From contig NC_057763.1 of the NCBI RefSeq assembly GCF_010389155.1, forward strand, positions 7,006,649 through 7,070,648: a DNA stretch of 64,000 nucleotides, written 5' to 3'. The stretch is from Erigeron canadensis. Its lineage: Eukaryota > Streptophyta > Magnoliopsida > Asterales > Asteraceae. The notes under the pieces were generated by a model. The model made no database searches, had not been told where the DNA came from, and saw only the letters and a list, made by a program, of their open reading frames with translations. Both the position numbers and the translations under genes were made by a program. Shown here one piece after another: positions 23,101 to 34,315 of this stretch (positions within the stretch are counted from its first letter, which is position 1; the number at the start of each line of letters is the position of its first letter).

Positions 23101-23528
23101 AAAATTAAAAAAAAAAAAGCTACATACAGCATTGATAACATAGTGAAATAAAAGTACACCATCAATAATTTATGAGTATGTTTTTCAATTATCTAGCAGA
23201 TCTTAATAAAGTTATAGTAAGTTAAAACTACAATTAAAATATTCCTAAATTCATCAATTGGGAAACCACGAAATTAGGAAATGGGGAAACTATTTAAGTT
23301 GTAATAAAAAAAAATGGAGTACAAACCGAGCAAAAGGCCGTCCATGTCAAAGATGACATGAGTGATTGACTTTTTCTCTGACCCGCTGACTGCCTGATTC
23401 GCCATTTTAGTGGATAATGGACCGGTGGTTCTAAATCTTAAGCTTGATTTCTGCGTGTGGGTGACGCATGGAATTATTAAACTAATGAAGATTTTGTTGG
23501 GTTTTAAAATAGAGAAGCCCTGTTTCAT
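20104..23528 (-). CDS. GPP: HAD-family glycerol-3-phosphatase (GPP type), six exons
   Basis: Exons on minus: 23528 or 23405-23327, 21969-21745, 21348-21288, 21170-21023, 20938-20859, 20236-20104; every intron is GT-AG and phases agree. From ATG 23405 the product is 241 residues, the size of Arabidopsis GPP2. HAD motifs: I FDMDG (nucleophile and acid Asp), [18 protein letters not shown] (Lys), [10 protein letters not shown]. The helical cap ([20 protein letters not shown]...) and the C-terminus EWGLPPF are typical of GPP1/GPP2, which hydrolyse glycerol-3-phosphate to glycerol. An upstream in-frame ATG (23528) adds 41 mostly basic/hydroxylated residues that could be an organelle presequence, as in GPP1. 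Intron 1 is 1,357 bp. Gene appears intact. Substrate is inferred from family. Confidence 0.9.
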
Positions 23529-24100
23529 GCTCTAGTATTTGTGTTTAATTTAAAAATAATGGGATCAAATAATATGCGCATATATATGTTGGATATGTTG
23601 GATAAGAAAATCATGATCAAGGTACCCGATCAATGAGACGGCGGTTTAGTGGTGACGACAACCGATGATGATGACGACGATTATTTGTCGTGGCAGTGAT
23701 GGTGGCGAGTGATATAAAGTTGATATAAAGGTGATAGTGATAATATTTTTAAAGTTTATATTATTATAAATTAATTAAGAGTTTTTAGGTAATTTCTAAT
23801 AACTTTTTTCAAAGAGGGTCATTAAGGATAATTTAACATTTTCGCAAACATTTTATAACTTTTAAACAAATTGGAAGAATCTTTATAATGTATTAATAAT
23901 TAAACAATAACAACCATAATTTCATGCCTCTGCAATAATTATTGTTTAGCTTAAAATATTGTCTCTCACCAGCTACATCTTCGTCTGATTTTGCCTTGTT
24001 TCTTCGGTAATTATTTTTTAGCCTGTTCATGCCTAGCTCATGTCGTGACCTTTGCAACGTGTTCCCGTCTGACATGACCCATGCCCCATGATATATATTA
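23529..24100. other. GPP upstream region with a diverged Helitron-like repeat
   Basis: Contains the GPP promoter. About 23610-23830 carries GGCGGTTTAGTGGTGACGAC and GATAAT...AAGTTTATATT blocks also seen at 61251-61450, so it is probably a decayed minus-strand copy of that non-autonomous Helitron. No hairpin end is preserved. Confidence 0.4.
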
Positions 24101-24113
24101 TCCTTATGTGGTA

Positions 24114-26751
24114 AACGACTTTTATAACAAGGCTGCCTTCCCGATTGGTTGCAATTATTCATTCATTACTTTAATTACTAAGGTTAATAACCCCACCATG
24201 GTAACAGACTTTCGCCCTATTAGCCTGCTTGGTATCTAATACAAGATTATTGGTAAACTCTTGGCGTCTCATCTTGCTAATGTGATTGGTGATATTGTGA
24301 GCCCAGAACAAACAACTTTTGTTAAAGGAAGACAAATTTTGGATGGACCTCTTCTCTTAAATGAGATAATTGGTCATCGCCAAAGGGATCCTTTGGCTCC
24401 ATTTCTTTTTATCATTGCTATGGAGGGTCTTCATGTTGCCATCGAGAACTTAGTAAAGAGAGGTATATTCCAATATGATAACATTAATAATATTTCTATG
24501 TCACATCTTTTCTATGCAGATGATGTTATGATGGTTGGTTATTGGACTGATCGAAATTTGAGACATATCATCGAAGCTTTCAAATATTTTCACTGTATCT
24601 CCGGTTTACAGATTAATTTAAAGAAATCATCCATTATTGGCATCAGGGTTGACAAGATTGAGGTGAATCGTATGGCTAGTTTTACAGGATGTAAACCCGA
24701 ATCATACCGTTTAAGTACCTTGGGATTCCGATTGGGGGCAGCCTAGCGTGGATTACAATGTGGGAACCGATCATTACCAAATTCCATAAAAGATTGTCTT
24801 CGTGGAAAGCCAATCTTCTATCTATTGGAGGTAGGTCTATTCTAATATCCTGAGTTCTTGGCTCTCTAGGTATATATTTTCTTTCACTTTTTCAAATGCC
24901 AAATAAAGTTAACAAGTTGTTAGAGTCTCTTAGAGTTAAGTTCTTTTGGGGAGGATCGGGTGATAAGAGAAAATTTGCTTGGGTTAAATGGAATACTCTC
25001 CTCGCCGCAAAAGAATATGGAGGCTTGGGCTTTGGTAGTTTGGAGTCTATGAATGAAGCTGTTTTATATAAATGGAGGTGGAGGGCACTCAATAACCCAA
25101 ATAATACTTGGGTTCGAGTCATTTCTGCCATCCACGGTGATGATTGTTTTGTTAATCCTTCAGCCAAATATGGTGGTCTTTGGCATGCTATAGTGCTGAC
25201 TTCAAACTCAATTCACAACACTTCCAATGACTTTAGAAATATTATCACTCGCAAGGTTGGTAATGGTGCTCAAACGAGATTTTGGAAAGATTTATGGTGT
25301 GGTGATTCTACCCTTGCTCATAGTTTTCCAAGATTATATGCTATCAAGGTTAACAAAGATTGTTTTATTAATACTTGCTGCAACAATTCGGGCTGGAAAT
25401 GGAATTGGCGTCGGCCTTTAATGACCTCTCGGAAGCTTCAAATGCTTAGCGACTTGTCTGCTAAACTTCCGACTTCACTGGAGCACGATGTTGAAGACAA
25501 ATGGGCTTGGAATTTTGAAGGTAAACATGACTTTTCTGTTGCTATGCTTCGTAAATGCTTGGATCATTATAAGCTGCCCACTAATGTCAACATGAAGACC
25601 AAATGGAATAAACTAGTACCAAAGAAAATTAACATTTTTACTTGGAGACTTAGTAGAGATACTCTACCAACATTGATCAACTTGTGTGCCAAAGGAGTAG
25701 ACATTTCGAGTTGCAATTGCGTGAACTGTTCAAATTGTGTCGATATTAATGAGCATATCTTCCAAAAATGCAAATTCACGGCTGATCTGAGGCTTCTAAT
25801 TAGATTTTGGCCGGGTGCAACTAAGGGGGTGTTTGGTAAAAGGGAATCATAGAGAATGAAAATGTAATAGAGAATGGAAATAGTGAGAAAGAGAATGAGT
25901 ATTTGGAAAGAGAATGGATTCCGTTGTTTGGTACCCACAGAGAATAAATATATATAAAAAATAAAATATTAAATAATAATATATTTATTACATATAACAT
26001 CTTAAAAAAAAAATTTCATTCTCACCCATTCTCGACAATTTGTAGTGAATTGAGAGAATGAAATTGATTCCTCTTTCTCCTTTCTCATTTCCTTTCTTCG
26101 TCGCAAACAAACAAGGGAAGTCTTTCTCATTCCATTTTTCCCCTTTCCATTCCATCATACCAAACACCCCCGATTCCTGGCAATACTCCAAATGATATTT
26201 TGGAGTGGTGCGACAACTTGAAGATTTCTAATAAGCATCGTCAAAGATTAGAAGCGATTATTTTCGCGTAGTGGTGGCATATTTGAAAAGTCGGAAACAA
26301 CAAGTATCACAATGGTTCGAATGAAAGTTGCGTGGATACTTTCAACTCCATTGTTTCGACATCTTTTTTATGGATATATCACCGCGGTTCCAATATTTGC
26401 TCCACTTGGGAATCATGGAACTCGACTCCTTTGGATATTTCTCCTTAATTTGGTTTGTTACTTTTTGTTTCTTTGGAACTTGTTTGGGGTTGCAATAAAA
26501 ACATCACGAAGTAAAAACTGGTGGTTCGGCCTACGCTGATGGGGTTTTTTCTTATCTTTCTTCTATATTTGGCATAAATTTTTTTTCACTCTTTTGTAAT
26601 CTTAGCAGTTTAAGTTCCAAGAAGGGTCTATGACTCTAGTCTATGTAAAATTCTTGTAGTTCTAGATTTTGTAATTTTGAATGTTAGTACCTTGCTAGTG
26701 TTCTTGTTTATACTTTTAATAATATATCTTTATTTCCATTCAAAAAAAAAA
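24114..26751 (+). pseudogene. L1-type LINE, 5'-truncated, internally deleted, poly(A) tailed
   Basis: Reverse transcriptase remnants: FRPISLLG (followed by a TAA), KIIGKLLASHL, AFVKGRQILDG-like VKGRQILDGPLLLNE, then directly QRDPLAPFLFIIAMEG, so the central RT part between these is deleted. The catalytic FYADD box survives near 24510. A frameshift near 24715 precedes the connection region, and a zinc-binding zf-RVT end (KWNKLVPKKINIFTWRLSRDTLPT ... CNCVNCSNCVDINEHIF) follows at about 25590-25770. A Tourist-like MITE interrupts it at 25825-26171, after which the LINE resumes (IPGNTPNDILEW). It ends in a poly(A) run at 26742-26751. Endonuclease and ORF1 are absent. Clearly dead. Confidence 0.85.
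25825..26171. mobile_element. Tourist-like (PIF/Harbinger) MITE, copy 1
   Basis: Ends GGGGGTGTTTGGTA and TACCAAACACCCCC are perfect inverted repeats of 14 bp; subterminal parts are AGAGAATG/CATTCTC-rich. TAA precedes the left end but the right flank does not repeat it. It interrupts the LINE frame and shares its sequence with copies at 30452 and 38359. Confidence 0.8.
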
Positions 26752-28269
26752 TTACCGCATAGTTGTATTATGAAGTAATTGTTGTGTACGGATAAAAACT
26801 TGTGTGTGTCCATCACTACCCATAATATCAAATAATTAAGCAAAAGATGTATGTTGATCAGGACTGTGACATTGTTATAAACATAAAATGTATATTTTTG
26901 CTCTTCAGTCCTACTCGCCAACAAGCTCACAACATTTTCTTTGTTGATTGAATAATCTAAGTATCCTAAGTAAACATCTTAAACTCGGTTACAAATTTTT
27001 CGTTTGAAAACAATCAATCATTTACGTTGGTAGCCAGTTAGGCTATGTGCATGTGATTCAACACGTACGAATCATCATTCTTAGATAATCATTTTTAAAA
27101 CTATTCTTTGTGCATATAATCATGGTATTCGGACTCCGGACAATGGAATTAACGAGGCAATTAATAGTTTAAGAACTATAACATGGAAGTGAAAATCGGT
27201 CGATACAACCGATTTTATGGAATCGGATCGTGTGTTAGTGGGTTACCGATACAAATTTGTCGTGCTCAGACTAAAAATCAGTTAATATCATAGATTCTCG
27301 TCAACTTTGGTCAATCTCGATCGGATCGGTCAAGTATCAACTGGATTTGTCAAAAATCAGTTGCATCAACTATATCGGATAGGGTCAAACATACAGTCAA
27401 ACGGTTTTTAATATTTTAAAATGGTTATATGAGAATTATGTTATTATTTGTAGACAATTACATTTAAACTGCAAAATTATGTTAATGTTTATAGACAATT
27501 ATGTTTAAGTTATAAGTTCTTCCAAAATCCCGAATCCCCTCTCACCAATCCAATCCTGATTTCATAGTTCCCCAATCTTACATATAATTAGGCTTTAGAT
27601 ATGTGTATTTGTATGTAAAATGTACAACAGTACAAGCAAGACTTATCGACCTATAACGTTAGTCGGTCAGAAAAACCTGAATAGAGAAGAGTTCTAATGG
27701 TGATAAGGAATAAAAACAAAAGAAACCCTAATTCAACCTATAAAACATAATCTATAATAGTTTAAGTGTAAAAGAAATCAAAGAATTTACCAACAAACAT
27801 GTTAAATAGTTTCAATTAGGTCGAAGAAGAAGAGATCGAGAAGAACAAGGAGATCATCACCATCTAGAGAAAACAATTAATATGATTACTTATTAACCAT
27901 AAAAATTTTCATTTTTTCAAAATAAACATTGTTTATGTCATCTATTTATTTACAACTTAAACCTTAATTATTTTTTATATACAAATTAAACCTTAGTTAC
28001 AAACTTTAATTAAATAAACATGGATCCTCATTAAAATAAACAAAATTACATAGATATTCACTATTGATCCAATCTATTTCGTCTGAATTAAGTGGCAATA
28101 ATATGTTATTATCAAAACTTTTGCTAAAATTTAGCAAATTTATCATAATTAAAAAGCTAAATTTAATAACAAGGTTGTAAAATTTTTGCCACAACGCAGA
28201 TTTTAATTAAAAAAACTGAGTAAAAAGTAAAAACACCATACTTGATATTGATTACAATAAAAATACTGC
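26752..28269. other. Intergenic, nothing recognised
   Basis: AT-rich, no ORF of note; a loosely repetitive ATCGGTC/GATCGGATCGGTC stretch near 27190-27390 does not match any element I know. Confidence 0.4.
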
Positions 28270-28307
28270 AATAATGTAGACTCTCGTTTGACACAGATCA
28301 CTCGCAA

Positions 28308-28440
28308 CCAATCAAAACCCTCCATCACCCCTCAAGCGGATTATGATCGTACGTCAAATACATCAACCCCAAATTCCAATCCAACGGTTCACATCACTCT
28401 TAAAGAAACACAAATTCAAACCCCTTTCCCTATATATAAT
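28308..28440 (+). promoter_or_regulatory. Histone H4 copy 1 promoter elements
   Basis: In order: CCAAT (28308-28312), an octamer-related AGCGGATT (28335-28342; plant histone octamer CGCGGATC), hexamer ACGTCA (28351-28356), and TATATATAA (28431-28439) about 85 bp before the ATG. Octamer and hexamer are the known S-phase motifs of plant H3/H4 promoters. Confidence 0.6.
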
Positions 28441-28494
28441 GCCAAAAATCACTCTTTCCCCAAATCAATAAAAAACCGACCCCCAAATTTCTAG

Positions 28495-28836
<342 letters not shown>

Positions 28837-30451
28837 TTTAATTGGAGTATTTTAGGGTTTGTTTTCATCAGAAATTTAGGGATATTGTCTTTTGGCGTTT
28901 TTTAGTTTAATAAGTAGTAATATTGTTGATATATGTGAGATGTAATTGGAACTCGTAATGAAATGCTAGTTTGTTTTTGAAATCTATATCTCTTTGTTTC
29001 TGCATTTGTTTAATTTCGATCTGCGTTGTGTTTGGCTGTATTTTTGCCATGGTTTTTTAGATTGAGAAATTAATTAATTGCGATAAACACAAGCTTTCAA
29101 TGAATCTGTTACTATAAAATTGTTAGTTTAAGCGTTAAAAATTTTCTAGCAAAATTCAACCCATTTAATAGTGCAAGACTGTCATGGTATGAACTATGAA
29201 GAAGATCGTCATTTGTGAATGAAATCAGATTAATTTTAGTTTTCTAGTATAGGTTTAGGTCTAATCTTAAGAGTGGGCGACTAGTCGGAGTGCCGAGAGG
29301 AACACAACTTTCTTTCTTTTGGGTCTTGGAAATTTTGTGATGGCTGACTTTTTTCCTCTTTGTTACCTTTTCCGCACATCAAAAATATATCACGTAAGTA
29401 TCAAAATATCACTCAAATTTGTTACGAGTATTAGGCTGCTTTCAACCGTGCTCGTCGCTAGTGGTGCCATTGGCATGCTTTTGCCACAGTGAGTAATGAT
29501 CTGTGGGAGAGGAGCACGGTAGCAATTATTGAGAATGTAATAGTGTGCCAGTGTGCCCAAGGAACGAAGAAAATATACTCTTTTTTTTTTACTTAAAGTT
29601 TACTACCTCTTTCACTAGTAAAAATAAAATTACAGTGAACTTTTGAACATTTAGTACCAAGTACCAACCATTCATTATATATTGAAAATCCAATAACACT
29701 CATTTTAAGATGAAATTTCAGACCTAAAACATACATTGCAATATATTTGAGTTGAGCATATGTTCGGATGCAGTCTGCTCATGGAAAAAAGAAATACACT
29801 TCTTGTTTCAATGGGGTGAATTGAATTGCAATGTAAAGTATGAAGTTTACCATATACGTGTTGAAATCGATCACTTACAACAAGAAATCAACACAACTAT
29901 AGTCTATAGCCAACAATAAAATAAACAGAAAAGGCAACAAAACACGACAATAATATACATGTTTTGGTTTGGCTCAAAAAATCTAATCCATTACCAAAAA
30001 ATCATCACAAACAATTGGGTTTACAAAAATGGACGCTCCTCACAATACTATTGAAATTTGATACTGTAACAACTCCAACTCTCAATGTAATAGATACGAA
30101 GTTCCCTCTTTTTACTCGATCTCCATTCTCCAGGCCAAATATCTTAGTCTATGACTCCTATAAATAAGCTATAAGTGCTATACAAACTTGGTCATCAATT
30201 TAACTTCTTCACCTACTTCACATGATTTACAAGACACATTATTTGGAAACATATAAAATCAAGGAATAAAAAATCAAATATCAATAAGGATGGCATGATT
30301 TCGGTTACTTGGAATGGAATAGTGGTCGAGGAGCACCAGTAGAGTAACAATTGTCGAGATGTATTCGTTCTCGGTGGTAAAACAATCGAATATCAAGATG
30401 CAAGGTTCATCAAAACCGATAGGAAACTACAAACGTGGACGTGTCTACTTA
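28837..30451. other. H4 copy 1 3' flank and intergenic
   Basis: Begins with the H4 3' UTR. No coding signal; a short imperfect inverted repeat (CAACCGTGCTC / GAGCACGGTAGC) lies near 29447-29525. Confidence 0.4.
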
Positions 30452-30800
30452 GGGAACGTTTGGTTGGAAGGAATAATAAGGAATAAAAATGTAACAAAGA
30501 TTAGTGACAAATAGAATATGTATTTAGAAAGAGATGGATTATGTAGTTTGATACAAATAGAGAATGGATATAAGAGAAATGCAAAATTTTAATTAATAAT
30601 TAAAATCAACACATACAACATCATCAAAACAATTGTTTTTTTTTTTTCAATTCTCACCCATTTGCTACAATTTGTATGTGTTGATAATGGAACTCATTTT
30701 TACTTCTTCATTCCTGATTCTATTTTACGATGCAACCAGATAAGGGAAGTTTTTCTCAATCTCTTTCTGCTCTTTATATTCCATCGTACCAAATACCCCT
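30452..30800. mobile_element. Tourist-like MITE, copy 2 (diverged)
   Basis: 349 bp bounded by AGGGAACGTTTGGTTGG-type left end (from GGGAACG) and CGTACCAAATACCCCT right end, flanked on both sides by TTA (30449-30451, 30801-30803), the PIF/Harbinger target-site signature. Internal sequence matches the copies at 25825 and 38359 with more decay. Confidence 0.7.
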
Positions 30801-31024
30801 TTATAAAAGAATGTGTATTATAAGTTGATAATGTGATATTATCGCCATTTTTCCACTTTATGGTTTATTCTTGGGGTTTAAAGGTTCAGATTATGTCACA
30901 CACAAATGTGGTGAGGACTTAATAACACTATACTGATCTACACATGCGAGAGCAAACCATTTAAGACGTTGTCAGGATTCAAACCCAGCATGAACATACC
31001 AAAATTGAGGGTGTTAGCTATTTA

Positions 31025-31289
31025 TCTATACTTCTATACTATCTTATAATTATTACTCTCTTTCATAAAAGTTTTAAATGCAAAATTACCATTTTACCAT
31101 TGATAAATTAATTTACATCATCAATCCCTTATTTTCTAAAATATCTTCACTACCCCTTTATATTAGTTACATTAAATCAATTATTTACACCCACCACCAA
31201 TAACAGTTTGTCACCACCACGACCGACGTCACCACCATCGGTCGTCGTCACCACCAAACAGTCGTCGCATCGCGCGGGTACAATGCTAG
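31025..31289 (+). mobile_element. Short non-autonomous Helitron
   Basis: Starts TCTATACTTCTATACT after an A and ends ...GCGCGGGTACAATGCTAG before a T, as expected for Helitron insertion between A and T with TC...CTAG termini. The subterminal hairpin is weak (GCGCGGGT region). The interior has CACCACCG/GTCGTCG-rich sequence shared, inverted, with 61251-61450 and 50363-50450. No ORF. Confidence 0.65.
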
Positions 31290-33573
31290 TGTATGTAAAA
31301 AAAGATGTGATATTACTCTTTATACAGCCCCATCTTTGTAAGGTATAACTGATTTCTCATATAAAGGACACATAAGTTCATCGTTCATGCGGACAAGTGC
31401 ATTATATATATAACAATCCTAATTTCAACTGCTACAGTACCGGTTTAGTTGGTACTGTAGACGGTTTAGTTACAAGATCCGGTTCACTTAAACAGTAACC
31501 GGTTTAGTTGTAATAAATTATTTAGAATTTCTAACGCACAAAGTACAACAAGCATAAGCATATACCTATAACTTATACACACATAGATACAACAAATCTT
31601 CTGTAACCACCGCCGGCATCAACCATCGCCGACAACAACCACCGCAACAACCGCCGACAAAAACCACCGACGACAGCAACTACCGCACCGAAAAACAGCG
31701 GCGGAGGATCTGATGAACCAAGACAAAGAATAACTTCTAAAGCATAAGCATATGCCTATAACTTATACACACATAGATAAAACAAATCTTCTGTAACCAC
31801 CACTAGCAACAACCACCGCAACCACCGCAACCACCGCCGGCAACAACCACCGCACCGAACAACAGCGACGGAGGATCTGATGAACCAAGACAAAGAAGAA
31901 ACTAGAAGCCGGGTCTTAATCGAACAATTTCGCAACCACCGTCACCACCACAAACACATATCTTCATCATCAACAACTAAAAGAATCACCGTTGCATGCG
32001 TTGCCCAAGACTTTCTTAGAGACACCGCTGCTTGTGTTTTCTGGTCGCTGCGGCAGCATATGATTTCTAACCGCCGCCCAATTCAAACATCATCGTAGGT
32101 GTTATATTTGAGAAACATGAGATATGTGAAAGATGAGATCTAATGGAATTTGTTATATATTGATTATTAAGAAAGTATGTTGCAGGTAAAGAGATTTTTG
32201 CGAGAGACATGAACAAAAAGACCAACATATTGATGATAATAAAAAAAATAAAGATTTAGTAATTTGATATACCGGCAAAGATGAGAGGACGGGGGGGGAA
32301 GGTTAAAAAAGGGGAAGAGGTAGTGCTTTACAGGTGTTGAAATTGTAAGATAGTGTTTTACAAATGGAGTAAAGAGAGATACAAATTGCAATCTTTTACT
32401 TTCCTGTATTATACACTTGTACGAGTAGGGTTTTTTTTTTTTTTTTTTTTATAGTTTTGGATTTGTAGTTAACCCATTATGTGTTCTGCTTCCGTTTATG
32501 GTATTTGGCATTTTTATGGCCCAATTTTAGTTGCAAATTTTTAATTTAATTTGTATTAAAACCATTTATTAGGTATTTAAAATCATTTAATAGGTATTTA
32601 AGTATCATGTAGTTATTATATATATATTGCCGGTAGAGCTGAGAGAAAAAAAATATGTAATTCTCTCGCTTCTGATTGGCTGATAGTTTTATTTTCTTGT
32701 GTTTTGATTGGTTGAGATTATATTTGGAAATGATTTGACATTTATTTATAAAAAGATCTTTCATTAATGAATTTAAATATAAAATAAATATATTGGTAAT
32801 TATATTTGGCTATTAAAAGAATGCGCTCAATACCAATAACTTATTTAAAGAAATATTATAGTTGTTATATATTTTTAATTTAACTTGAACATAATAAAAA
32901 CCAAATTAATATATGGGTTCTTAAAATGATTGTTGTCTATAAAACTAGAACATAATTGTCAAATATAACGACAATGGTATCTTATCAACATTATTATATA
33001 TTTTTAAGCATAGTGTTTTTTAAAGTTTGTTTTGAAAAAATGGGATTATATGCTCCACCATTATTGTTCATACATAATCATGTATTTACAATATTTTACT
33101 ATATCTTAAAAGAGGGTCTTTTACATATCCTTGTCTTTAAAAAAATACAAGAGTTATAACTATTTACAATGTATATTTTTTCTCAAATTTATTATGTTTT
33201 TTTAATCAATGAAAGTTATTTTTTAGCCTACGATTCATAGAAAGCTTTATATATATACATATATATATATATATATGAAACTTATTATGACCACCCCAAT
33301 TGGGTGGCAGATTAAAAAAATTTAACCTTAGCTCGAGCTGCTAAAGTTTTATATCAGAAATTACAACCAAGACCTAACTCGGCTCAACTTGTAGGTTTGT
33401 GGGTTGTTAAGTTAAATGGGTTGGTATTGGATCAATTTAGTCAAATGAGTTGTTTTCTAGACAAATTGGTTGATGGGTTGAATGTCTAATATGTTGGTTT
33501 TGTGTCAAACGAATCAGTATTAATTATAGATAAATTAATATAAAAAGATTTCAGGTTGGGAGGTGGACCTATA
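31290..33573. other. Intergenic with a 190-bp tandem duplication
   Basis: 31551-31740 is repeated as 31741-about 31909: both start AGCATAAGCATAT and include TTCTGTAACCACC, a CAACAACCACCGC-rich stretch and GGAGGATCTGATGAACCAAG. A 72-codon ORF at 31880-32098 starts in the second copy; with no relatives known to me I do not call it a gene. The rest is AT-rich; a T-run of 22 occurs near 32430. Confidence 0.55.
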
Positions 33574-33897
33574 GGTGTACACAATACCGGGTAGAAACCC
33601 GAACCCGAAAAAGAACTTGAAACCAAAACTGGGCAACAACCGGGTTTGACCTAACCACATGGTTACTAACCAGTTTGGATTTTTGGTTTTTTTTTATTGG
33701 GTTGAAACCGGGTTGAGATCGGGTCAGACTTGGTTTTTGGTCAAATAAAAAACTAGTCAAACCTGGTTAATACCCCAATCAAATTTGACAAAAACCCGGT
33801 TTCAAACCGGACCGAGTTAGGTCAAACCTGGTTTTGGTCACATTGATCAAAAAACCAGGTTGGGTTCCGGTTGAGTAAAAACTGGTTTTTGTACACC
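33574..33897. mobile_element. Possible MITE rich in AACCGGGTT motifs
   Basis: GGTGTAC at the left and GTACACC at the right are short inverted termini around 324 bp in which AAACCGGGTT-like and AACCTGGTT-like words occur in both orientations, giving a fold-back structure. No clear target duplication, so the class is unresolved. Confidence 0.45.
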
Positions 33898-34286
33898 ATT
33901 AGGTAGACCTAACAACCCAAGGACCCAACCCAAACTAACTTGAAAAAAATCAAGTTGTTGGGTTGGCAGGTTTAAATACCTGACTTAAAACTGTTTTTCT
34001 TCAAATTGGGTATCTAATTAGATCGACTATAGACAACCATAACATGATAACCCAAAATCACACGTGTGTAAAATTTTATCTGAACTTTATATTCAATAAC
34101 TTCATATCGGTAAACCTGCAAAAAAAAACTAATAACATAAGATTCATAAAATTATCAATAAACAAAACTAAACATTCATTTTTACGTTTTAAATTATATG
34201 TTTTTTTTCTCTCTCACGATACACTTTTTAATATAATTGACGTATATATTTTGCAATGAATGATGCACATATAAATTTATTTTTTT

Positions 34287-34315
34287 ACCCGGTCACCGAC
34301 CGGGTATTAATCTAG
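34287..34315 (+). mobile_element. Helitron 3' terminus
   Basis: Perfect 8-bp hairpin ACCCGGTC-ACC-GACCGGGT, six bases, then CTAG followed by T. This is the canonical plant Helitron end; the matching 5' end is not resolved. Confidence 0.75.

Noticed and set aside
31880..32098. 72-residue His/Ser-rich ORF as a small gene
   Set aside because: It starts inside a tandem duplication, has simple composition and no recognisable relatives or promoter.
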